In this document: positions 1 to 12,126 of the stretch, one piece after another | How the letters are laid out: each line of letters starts with the position of its first letter | Numbering within the stretch: the stretch's first letter is position 1 | Origin: Cyclina sinensis | Lineage: Eukaryota > Mollusca > Bivalvia > Venerida > Veneridae | Length of the DNA stretch: 64,000 nt | Reading direction: 5' to 3' | NCBI GenBank assembly: GCA_012932295.1 | Contig: JAAONU010000006.1 | Location: forward strand, 31,212,882-31,276,881 | Position numbers and translations under genes: made by a program | Notes under the pieces: model-generated | Seen by the model: only the letters and a program-made list of their open reading frames with translations | The model's database searches: none | Told to the model about the DNA's origin: nothing

Positions 1-1059
1 GGCACTGAAATAATCAAATGGTCTTGGTTTTGCTACCGCCTTTTTATATAAATAAATGAATATTTTTTTCCTTATTGTTGGAATGTAAAAAGAATAATGT
101 GGAAGAATGCAGAAAACGAATATGTCTTTTATTTCAAGCAATTTTACATTAAAGTCCATTAAGTTACACACAATTTTTGTAATACGATAAAGATAGTAAA
201 TTGTTGCAAACCGTTTCATAGCTATAGAAATACTGGATTTTGTCAGCTAAACTGTTATATCGTAGGGATGAATTAAATATCTTTTTATTTTCCCTTGTAT
301 ATCGTTTAATTATTCGGCTGTTGAGTGCTACTAATATTACATCAAACGGTTTAACGTCTTTTTATTACAGTAACCTTGCTCAAATTAAATTCACTTGCAT
401 AACGTAACCTAATTTTATATGCAGATCTGTGGCATAATGAATGCAAACTTTTTTCTTTTATATTACACCATCTAACGTCCATTATGTCAGATTTGATCAG
501 AAACGATAGTATCTACTTCATTTGAAAAGAAAATTTATTAAGACATAATTGTAGAGCTTTGCTGCTCACATAGACATGATTATACGTATCAAAGAAGTTT
601 TTGATTCCATTCTATGGACTTGTCAAATGGTGTGTCTCAAAATTTTACCAAGGAAACGTTTTCTTTGTCATTCATTTGCCATTATTCATTGCTTATATAG
701 TTACTCTAAAAACGTTTTCAAAGAACTTTCTTTACCAAAACCACATTTTTTCCACACACGTACATCTAACCGCATTTTATTGTTATAACGCTATCTTTCG
801 TAAACATTGTCTTCCCGTTTTCGTCCTCACTGTGAGCGTGCATATTTTGTTTAAAATTCATATATTATACACCAGCAAAAAAGAATGGACACGTTCTTTT
901 TACCTGATTATCGTATTTCGAAAATTGCCATGCTTTTTTCTTTATATTTAGGCTTTTTGAATAGACTTGAGACTTGTCACACAGTGTTTGCATTGAAAAT
1001 GATGTACATTACTCAATGCGCACGCTTATACTAGACATCTAAATGGATTCATTTCTTAG
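1..1059. other. No recognisable gene; possible intron or 5' flank of gene A
   Basis: AT-rich sequence with short open frames that show no domain, no cysteine pattern and no low-complexity protein signature. If gene A is one transcription unit, this is intron or upstream flank. I looked for an ATG followed by a hydrophobic stretch and a phase 1 donor, as seen in genes B, C and D, and found none. Confidence 0.5.
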
Positions 1060-1242
1060 ATCCCCAGCTACCTGTATGCCAGCAGCCAAAAGTGACAGGA
1101 CCATGTCGAGGCTCCTTCCTCCGTTGGTTCTACAATTTTCAATCAAAGACATGTGAATCTTTTATCTATGGAGGTTGTGGAGGAAACAATAACAATTTCG
1201 ACACGAAAGTGGACTGTGAGGGTAATTGTAGTGTAGTTACAG
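1060..1242 (+). CDS. Gene A exon: Kunitz domain K1, intact
   Basis: Acceptor ...TTTCTTAG and donor GTAAGT bound 183 bases, phase 1-1. The frame gives [13 protein letters not shown], then RWFYNF, FIYGGC and NNNNF. Cysteine spacing is C-x8-C-x15-C-x7-C-x12-C-x3-C, the Kunitz pattern. The P1 residue, directly after the second Cys, is Arg, which in this family usually means trypsin-like targets. First recognisable module in the window. Confidence 0.85.
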
Positions 1243-4200
1243 GTAAGTTGGGCTTTACTCCTTGTTTGTAACTTATGTTTAGTGGATTTATCAGAGCAAC
1301 CTAAAGTGAAATTCCGAATTTCAGTCATGACATGATTACGGTTTAAAACAAGATGGTCATGACCGCCCTGGGTCGCTCATCTGAGTACCTAGCCTGTGAG
1401 TTTGCTGTTGAGCAAACATGAGAAGCAAATTAAAAGATTTTCAAAGATCTTTTATTTCATACAAATAGAAACCTGTGATGTGGCCAGTATTGACCCGAGG
1501 GACATAATTTGAACGAGCGTGATACGTATCAACTATACAATACTACATAAATAATATCCAAACTCGAAGGCATACAGCTACAGACAAGAAGATTTTCAAA
1601 GATTTTTTCCACACAAACTCGATGAAAATAAGTGATCCCCGTATGAGGTCAGTGTTGACCCTAAGGAAATAGTTTGACCAACCTTCGTAGAGATCAACTA
1701 TACAATTGTACATGCAAAATATCTAAGTTCTAAAGCTTACATTTTCTCGCAAGATGATTTTCAAATATTAAACAATCTAACGCAAATACGACCCCTCGGC
1801 AGGGCCAATCAGGACCCCAGAGACATAAATTAAACAAACTTGGTAGAGGTCTACTACCCAATGCAACTTACAAAATATATTAGCTCTCTGAAGATACATC
1901 GACCCCAGGGGCAGGGCAAATTATGGTCCTATGGGACATAATATGGACAATCTGATAGAGGACCTTTAGATGATATACCATGTCAAATATCTAAACTCGA
2001 AATTTTGTTGTTTCAGACAAGGAGAGTTTTAAAAGTGTTTCTTGTGGTTGCATTAGCAACTAAGGTTCTACATGGAACTGTATTCTTTGAACAACTTTGG
2101 TTTCTTTATGCAAAGAACATTTCTGCCAAGTTTCATTAACTTGAGCCAAGTGGTTTCAAAGGAGATGTTTTTTATCAAAACGTTATCGCACGAACGCAAT
2201 TACGTAGTAACGCACGCATAAGACGACGGACAACGGACATCATGCGATCACAATGGCTCACATGAGCATGTTGTGCTCAGGTGAGCTAAACATTAAAAGC
2301 AATATATCTACATTGTCTTATTAGGAAATAGATTTTAAGTTCTGAAGACTCCTATATGTAAACAACCTAAGGAGATAGGAACATGTCGTGGTATCGTGTC
2401 TCGTTGGTTTTACAACTTTAAAACAAAATCCTGTGAACATTTCATCTAAAGCGGTTGTGGAGGAAATGATAACAACTTCGAAAGGAGGGAGGACTGTGAG
2501 AGAATATGCGGTATACATCTTTATAAATATGATACAGAATACATCTCTATCATTACTTCGTAACTACAATATTACTATGTCATTAGAACGTATATATACC
2601 TAGCTTCTCTGGAAATTATTTTATTTGCGGTGCATCATTCGCGTATTCCTATCAAGTTAATTAAAAAAGACACGTTGATAAGAACTATACTGCTCAGTTT
2701 TTATACTTCATAGGAAAACGTCTTTTAGTTCATTGAATACTCGTGCTTACATTCTTTTGATATACATAGAAAAAACTGTCTTAAGTTATTGATATACTCT
2801 ATTTTTACTGCACAGTTTTTATACTGCCGTAGAAAAACGTCTTTTACTTCACTGACATACTTGACTTTACTGTTCTTTTCTAAACTGCCATAGGAAAACG
2901 TCTTTTAGTTCACTGACATACTTGACTTTATTGTTCCTTTCTTTACTGCAGTTGAAAAGCGTCTTTAAGTTCACTGACATACTTGACCTAACTGTTCTTT
3001 TCTATACTGCCGTAGAAAAACGTCTTTTAGTTCACTGACATACTTGACTTAACTGTTCATTTCTTTACTGCCGTAGAAAAGCGTCTTTTAGTTTACTGAC
3101 ATACTTGACTGACTTTACTGTTCCTTCATACTTGACTCTTGACTTACTGTTCTTTTCTATACTGCCATAGAAAAACGTCTTTTAGTTCACTGACATACTT
3201 GACTTTACTGTTCCTTTCTTTACTGCCATAGAAAAACGTCTTTTAGTTCACTGACATACTTGACTTTACTGTTCTTTTCCATACTGCCATAGAAAAACGT
3301 CTTTTAGTTCACTGACATACTTGACTTAACTGTTCATTTCTTTACTGCCGTAGAAAAGCGTTTTTTTTAAGTTCACTGACATACTTGACTTTACCGTTCC
3401 TTACTTTACTGCCGTAGAAAAAAACGTCTTTTTGTTAATTGATATACTTGACCTTACTGCTCTTTATTAATTCATTTACTTTACCAAGCTGCTCTTTATC
3501 AGTTGTGTCGATTACATCTGAACTGTTCTCATTTGGGTTTCTAGGCCTTGCTGCCTAATGTTATTCGGTTCCCTGACATACTCGACCTAGCTGCTCTGTA
3601 CCAATTTTTTTTGTAAGTTTGACTAAATCTGCTTTTACTTCAGTTCCAAGGCTCCCAGTCTGTAAACAGCCTAAGAAGGTTGGGCCATGTGACGGTTCCA
3701 TAACATAAGAAACACGAACAGTTAATTGACAAAGACACCGATGTTTTGCTTGTCGCTGTATTTTTTATTCGTGTGATGGATACTGTTTGCGTTATTTTCA
3801 AATTGCTTAATTCAATTTTTGTTGTACTGAGGGCAATTTATAAAAAGATTTATGGAAACTATCTAGATGGATATTTGTTTTATAGATTGTCATATCAATT
3901 CACCGTACAAACTACATTTTTAGCTCCACAGCTCCCGGTCTGCGAGCAGCCAAAGGAAGTAGGGCGTTGTTCCGGTCTTTGAAATTTTGAATGACTTTTT
4001 AACTTTCCGAGTATATCTTCTCTGGATAGATATCTATACCTATTTGTTTACTGATATCTCTACTTTCTTTTGAATATTTCAACAGACTGCGTCTTTATTT
4101 TACTTTTTATTTTACGTTTATGTTGTACATTTATAACTTAAGATTTTAGTTCGACATTTACATTTTAACGTGTTTTTCTTACACAGTTTTAGATAACATA

Positions 4201-7200
4201 TCCTTGTATTGTGGCTTAAAACTGCCTGTGAAAGTAATGTGAGCGCTTTTTTTGAAAGCTTTTCTTTTTTGAGAACCTTCAAGCTCACATTTATAAACTG
4301 TATTCAGAGCCAAAGTTACCCATATGCAAGCAGCCCAAAAAAGTTGGAGCATGTGAAGCTGCCATTAGTCGATGGTTTTTCAACTATGAAACTAAAACAT
4401 GTGAACAGTTCATCTATGGGGGTTGCCAGGGGTAACGACAATAACTTTGAAACAATAGACGACTGCTTGAGACAATGTGTTGAACCTAAAGGTATGTTGA
4501 AAATGAAAATCAGTTATCTAAAATGCTGTTCGAAGGTATTCGGACTGTTAGTAGCGACACCTATACTTAGGTTGACCGTGTAAGCCGAAGTACTCTTGAA
4601 TGATATGAATTTATACTTTCTTCTGAAAGATGTATATCCACTACACCACCAAAGCTCATAGTATGTTTATATAAAAATAATGCAAGTACAAATAAATTGA
4701 CAAAAAATGAATTCAAAAGATTTCTACTGGATTTTTACCTGAAACGCTTTTGATTATTAAAAGTAAAGATGATAAAATGAGAACATGCTTTTTTTTTCGA
4801 AAACTTTAGTACCGAAGCTCCCGGTATGTATGCAACCGAAATTAGTGGGACCATGTCGTGGCGCAATACCCCGTTGGTACTTCAATTATGAAACAAAAGT
4901 GTGTGAGCAGTTTATTTACGGAGGATGCCAGGGCAATGAAAACAACTTTGAAAGAAAGGAGGATTGTGAAAATCGCTGTAAAATGATCATTGGTAAGCAA
5001 AGAATGAAAAAGAGATGAAGGGAATATCTTTATCAATCAGTCATTTTTTTTCTTTATCATCATTTTAATTCTTAAACTTTTCAGTTTTTTTTCATCGTCA
5101 AAAGTCAGTGATTGAGGGACAGTCTGAATTTTGACCAGAATAAATATATTTTTCAGAATGGGATTCTTGAGTTACGGTCAAGAACACTCTTATGTCAAAA
5201 AGCATTCAACCTCTTAAATCTTCGACAGGGAATCGACGTCGGTGCAATGGCAAATAGCTTGCATTTTAAGTGTTTGATTGCCTTAACAGGCTTAATATCT
5301 AAGCCAATACGCAATGTTATTTTTATGCAACGTGTCGTTTTCATCTAGACAAATCTTGATTAACTGTACTAGGTTCAAGCTTGAGAACTACATACCTCAC
5401 ATATTGATTGTGATTAACGACACTGGATACAAAACCGATAACTTCATATCTCACGTGTTGATTGTGATTTACGCCACTCGGTACAAGCCTGACAACTACA
5501 TATCTCGCATATTGATTGTGACTAACGCCACTCGGTACAAGCCTGACAACTACATATCTCGCATATTGATTGACTGACGCCACTTGGTACAAGCCTGACA
5601 TCTACATATCTTACATATTGATTGACTAACGCCACTTGGTACAAGCCTGACAACTACATATCTCACATATTGATTGTGACTAACCGCCACTCGGTGAAAA
5701 GCCTGATAACTTCATATCTCACTGTCTATTTAAATCATATTGTTCATGCTTGTTTATTTTGAAGATTTTCCGTCCCTACGGATTAAAGAATTTTAAGTAA
5801 TAAGCATCACATGAATTATAATTTTGATTTTACTGTTTGCATGTTTTTTAAGAAAAAATAATCCAAGCGCTTCATATCCCTTAAGTTTTTAAAGATCCTA
5901 TAGTAACAAATTAATTTCAATGGAAACATGCCCGTTTTTAAACCAAAATGTCAGATTGCATGTTTTGATGTGCCTCATTTAATTTTCTTATCTCTATCTT
6001 GTATTTGGATAAACTTTTGGTACCATTTATTGTTTGAAAGTGATGTTAATGACAAAGCGTTTTGAATATTTTAAGATCCACCGATACCAGTATGTAAACA
6101 GCCAAAGGAAAAAGGACCATGTATAGGTGTTTTCAATCGCTGGTTTTACAACGACTAAAAGGAAGAAATGCGAGCAGTTTGTCTATGGAGGTTGTAAGGG
6201 TAACGATAACAATTTTGAACGGAAAGAGGATTGTGAGAGGAAATGTGCAGTAGAAACAAGTAAAACATCCTTTTCTTTGCAATACGAGCAGGCTAGTTCT
6301 TGCAAAGACAGTTTTAATCAGTTTCTATTGCTCAAAAATGTATTTTTTCTATTTCTAAACATAGTATATTATAATGCATTACACTTTGCTTAGTATATCA
6401 AAGTATGAAACTTTTACGGCCTTTAGGACTTCTGTAATTAACGACTGTGTATGTATACATTCCCAGAACAAGTGAAGAAAACTTTCCTTATCATTTTTAT
6501 AAAAAAAGAACATTGTTCTATTTTAATTATCCGCAATTTTAACAAGAATACATTTGTTCCCAATGTTCGGTGAATTATTGTTGTTTAAAGCCACTGTAAA
6601 TGGGTATATTGACTTCCGAAAAACCATTCATGCTTTTTTTGACATTCTGAATGTTTAGTTTGAAAAAATGTGACCATTTTCGATACATACATCCTTATTT
6701 CATATAAACATTGTGTACATATGACGGATACCTTATCTTTTACTGATATCAGTTTAAATACATTGGTTATAACATGTAATAAATTGTCATACCCTAGAGA
6801 ATGTTCACTTATTTCTATCTTTATCCAAAAAAGCCTCTTTAATTCCTTCAAATCAAAGAAAGTTGATAAAAATCTGAATTTCTTTCCTCTTCTTCTCTGT
6901 ATATAAAACATGTTTGCTGACAATATGTTTTTTAAAATTTTATCTTATTCCCTATTCATAAAGCGATCTTAGATTGACTTTTTATCAATATTTTATCATA
7001 TAGTTATAAAAAATCGCAAAACATTTATCAGTTTTAACTGGTATGCAGTCCATTAAATGAGAATAAACATACATCACATCCTTCCAGAAGTAGATCTTTA
7101 ACTGCTTTTGTAAAATGTCTATGTAATGGTTACCAAAAGTTAAGACTTTTTCAATCTCTAAATTCTTACTTATAAATTTAAAGCTTTAATTGTTTTCAGA

Positions 7201-10200
7201 AATAGATAACCTTTGCACCCATGATAGTTTCAAACTTGTCATATAAACAATAATATTAACCATTTTAAGACACTCTCGGAATATTCCTTAACAAAATAGG
7301 ACATTTCATTTTTGGAGTTACTTGCCAAACAAACTCATAAAATTACATGTTGTTACTTCTATATATCAGATGATTCTGATTCTGATTTTAGAGATTCATT
7401 CGGACATTAAGGGTATTTTTTGGATTGTATAATTACATCAGTTTTGTTTGTGTTATTTTGCATTATGGACTATTTCATGAGACCTAATTTTAGATAATTA
7501 CTTACTAATCAGAAACCTTGTCACTTTTTCTTCTGTTTTTTAAGTGTGTTTATAAGTTACCAAAATTGTTTTTAGTCATACTGATAACAACTGATCGTTT
7601 CCTTTTAAAGTGACCCATGTACCCGTGTGTAAGCAACCAATGAAGATTGGACCTTGTGATGCTGTCTGTCCACGCTGGTACTATAATTTCAAAGCAAAAA
7701 GATGTGAGCAATTCATCTTCGGATGCTGTGAGCCAAATGATAACAACTTTATGACAAAAGAAGACTGCGAAAGACGTTGTGGAGAAGAAAAAGGTACATA
7801 TGTTTTTGCCTTATCAGTATCGGAAATAAATAAATAAATTGTCAGAATTATCAACGTTTCAAAACTACACACCTCTCTTTATGATATCTAGTCTTTGGGT
7901 ATTTACTTATAATTATTTTATAGAAAGAGGGTTGTTTTGATCGCTTTATAAATAATTGACCTAGAAAAAATAGTATACTAGTATATCACTCAGTTCAATT
8001 TCTTGGATATGTATGAAGTTATTAAGTAAAGCATATTCTACAAAATTTTCTCAAATGTTTACATAGTACATAGTACGAGTGTAATTTTTTCTTTAGTCTT
8101 ACGATGTAATTTTCCAGATAAATGTCAGTTTGGACAAGACGGTCTGTGTGGAACATTTCTTAGACTTAACTGTAGGCCGGGAACTAAATGCAGAATAAAC
8201 GGCAATTTACCAAATGCGGCTGGGAGATGTTGTGTAGAAGCTCCCCCTGTTGGTATGATTATACATATTCCTTTGAATCACAATATTTACCTGCAGTAGA
8301 GACTTCGATATAAATAAGTACTATGAAAATAACCACATCACTTGGTAGAATATTTTCAAGATTGTTAAGAGAATGATGTATTAATAAGATCAATAACATT
8401 CTTGAAAAATTATCAGACCAATAGTTATCAATGTGCACCTACTAGTTTTTATAATATGAGTGTGATAGCTGGTATTAGAGACAGATATGTATAACAATAC
8501 TGAACGCCGACAGGCCAATTTACAAATATTAAAAAAAATGATTTGCTGCGTTAACAGTACAAACTAACACTTAAGGGTCTTTGTCCGGGCGTTATTTGAT
8601 GCTACAAGGATAAGCCTTTATGTAAAAAAGAATCAGGCGGAATAAAAAAAGTCATTATTTTTATATTGAATGAAACCATCTTAATTGATAAAAGTCTTCA
8701 GACGAAACTTACAATTAATTTTAGAATGTGAATTTGGGTCGTCAGGGACATGCGTTAGTTCAACCAGAAACTTTGAACAGACCATGTGGACCAGGGTACA
8801 CTTGCAAAACTCCACCAGGAGGCACAGTGGGCAAATGTTGTAAAAACGATGCACGTAAGTATATTAGAACATAAAGAATAAATGCAAATGATTTAAAACG
8901 AATTGGATTGACCTTATGTGCACATACATACAGAAAAGATACTTTGCAGTTTTCAGTGTATTTAAGCACATTTACAAGATACAAATGTTTTATCCGTCAT
9001 TTAGGAATTTGATAAAACAAGTTAGGAAAGATTCCTTATGGTGTAATAAAACTTTCAACAAGTGCATGCCAGAATATTTTTAAGGATTTTAGATTGACCT
9101 ATCCCTATTTCATTTGCGTTTGAAATATCAAAATCTGGTTGCATTTGAATTTTTATCAAAAACTGGTTGAAATGAATGTTTTTCCAACTCCATACAAATT
9201 TCTTTATATATTTTTGTCAATGAAAATGTGCTTCTAACAAATCTTTGTCATTGCTTCAGAACGAAAGAAAAAACACCAATATGTTTAGGTAAATAATACC
9301 TTAGTTTGTAAAATCTTTTGAAATATTATACACGAGTAAAAATATTAGGATATTTTTATTCTGTGTATACTGTGTTGAAATTCATCTATTTCACTGTACT
9401 CGAAAGTTCAATATGTTATGCATTACAAATACAGAATGCGTACTGTTATATGGTTTTGCACTTTGAAATAGCATTTACTGAAAGACAGTTACACGTTTTG
9501 ATACATTTTTGGCATACAGTATTTAATTAGAACGTCGGCTTACTCACTAATGACGTCATTTTCTTTTGGAACATATATTTTTTCTGCTTTTGAAAAATAA
9601 TACCACGGTACCATGGTATGATCAGACTGAATATTTAGATCCATTATTCATTGAATATAGACATATTGTATATATTGTTCACCTGAAATAACTCTTGGTT
9701 TATTTCATTATTATATGTATGGTGTCTACTGAGTTTTTGAACTTGAATGAAAGGAAGCAAAATTCTTTCTTAAGCAAGTTACAATATCTTGTGTCAATAA
9801 AATACATTCTTTTTAAGATGTGTGTCCATTCGGACAAGATGGCGTCTGTGGGATTGTCGGTGATGTTGGCGTTAGTTGCAAATCGGGAACATCATGTATT
9901 AAATCCAAATGTTGCATAAATGAACCATCTAAACCAACAACAGGTATTAGAGGAAAAAAATATATGTGCGTGACCCTAATCACCAAATGAATCATAAAAG
10001 AACAAATATCTTTGAATACAGCTCATTCACTTAGCAACACGTCTTAAAAAATCTTAAATGTACATGACATAAACATTTATACTGTCCAAATAGTATATTA
10101 TCGGATAAAAAACGTGGAACAGTTTTGTTTCATTAATGCAATGAGTATAGAAATATCATTTTGAATTATGCTAAGTTGAAGCAGATTAAGTGCGTTTTAA

Positions 10201-12091
10201 ATAAAGGTACAATGTTGCTTCCGAAACATAAGCAAGCATCATTTCATCTATTTTGTAATTACTTGCAATATCTTTATACCTGTAACAGTTTGTGATGCTA
10301 TCGCCCGCGCTCCAACACGTTGTGTAAACGTTTTAATGACTTGTAATGCAATATAGACAATATAAGAAGCCTTTTCATCTAAATGAACCATTTATATCAT
10401 GTCAAAGGGATTTGTAAAATGATAATAGTTGCTTCTGTCTTCTGATTTCCTTCGGCCTAAGTTGTATGTATTTTATCATAGTGTTATTTCCAATAGAATC
10501 ACCTCTACCAGTATGTAAGCAACCAAAGAAAGTTGGACCATGTAGAGGCGCCTTTCAAAGATGGTTCTACAACTTTCAAACAAAGGCATGCGAACAATTC
10601 ATTTATGGTGGCTGCCAGGGTAATGATAACAATTTTGAACGGAAAGAAGATTGTGAAAGAACATGTGGAGTAGTAACAGGTAAGACTTATAAAACAACTC
10701 AAAGGAAGTAAGAGCATATATGATAACATGATATATGAACCTATTGAATAACATTATTAAATGATCTTAAGAGGCAACGGGATATTGGGTAGTGAATGTA
10801 TGAAAGAAGTTTTTTGTTGTTTCTGTTTAAAGTGACTCATATACCTGTGTGCAAGCAACCAATGAAGATTGGACCATGTGATGGTCATTGTCCACGCTGG
10901 TATTATAATTACAAAGCAAAAAGATGTGAGCGATTCATCTTCGGATGTTGTGAGCCAAATGATAACAACTTTATGACAAAAGAAGACTGCGAAAGACGTT
11001 GTGGGGAAGAAAAAGGTACATATGTTTTTGCCTGATCAGTATTGGAAAGAAATTAAAAAATTGACCAAAGTTATCAAGGTTTCAAAACTACACTTGTTTA
11101 GGAAACTGATAGGGATTAACCTATTATTAATATATAGAAAGCGGATGAATGTGATCGCTTTGTTAAGCAATCGTATCGTGCGAAAAAAATTGATCTAGAA
11201 AAATGTGGTATACCTGTATATCGGTCAGTTCAATTTGTCATATATTTCAGGTTTTAGAGTAAAGCTTATTCTACAAAACTTGCCTTAATATATGCTTGTA
11301 CATGCACCGATTTCTTTGTTTAACCATACTTTTCTTTAAGTGTTTTGATGTAATTTTCCAGATGAATGTCCATTTGGACAAGACGGTGTGTGCGGAACAT
11401 TTCTAAGACTAAATTGTAGGCCGGAAACTAAATGTAGAATAAGAGACAATTTACCAAATGCAGTCGGAAAATGTTGTTTAGAAGCTCCTCCTATTGGTAT
11501 GATTATTCTGTTGTTTTTTTTTGTATCTCAAGATATATCTCAAGATATATATGCTGTATAATCTTTCATATAAAGAAGTAAAGTGAAAATAAATACATCG
11601 CCTTGTAGAATATTTTTGAGATTGTTAAGAGATTGACGAGATAATAGAATCAATAACATTCTTTAAGAAGTATCAGACGAATAGTGGTCAAGGTGCACCT
11701 ATTTGTTTCGATAATATAAGTGTTACAGCTAGGTTTAAAGAAAGAAATGCGTAATAGCACTGAACGCTGAACAATTTACAAAGACATTTTTTTAAAATGA
11801 TTTTCTGCGTTAACTTTACAAACTAACACTTAAGAGTCTTCGTCAGGGCGTTATTTAATGTTGAATTACAAGGTCTGTATGTGAAAAGGATTTTTAAGGA
11901 ATCAAAATAATTATTATTTTTATATTGAATTAAGCCATTTTAATTGATAGAATGTTAATACGAAACTACAATAATTTTTTTAAGGAATCAAAATAATTAT
12001 TATTTTTATATTGAATTAAGCCATTTTAATTGATAGAATGTTAATACGAAACTACAATAATTTTTTTAGAATGTGAGTATGGGTCGCCCCA

Positions 12092-12126
<35 letters not shown>

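Noticed and set aside
576..951. Overlapping plus-strand frames of 70 and 116 codons
   Set aside because: Hydrophobic, Phe-rich translation of AT-rich DNA; no domain, no splice context and no paralogue.
5314..5601. Open frames on both strands over the 54-bp array
   Set aside because: Unit is a multiple of three, so chance frames persist; peptides show no relation to the cluster.
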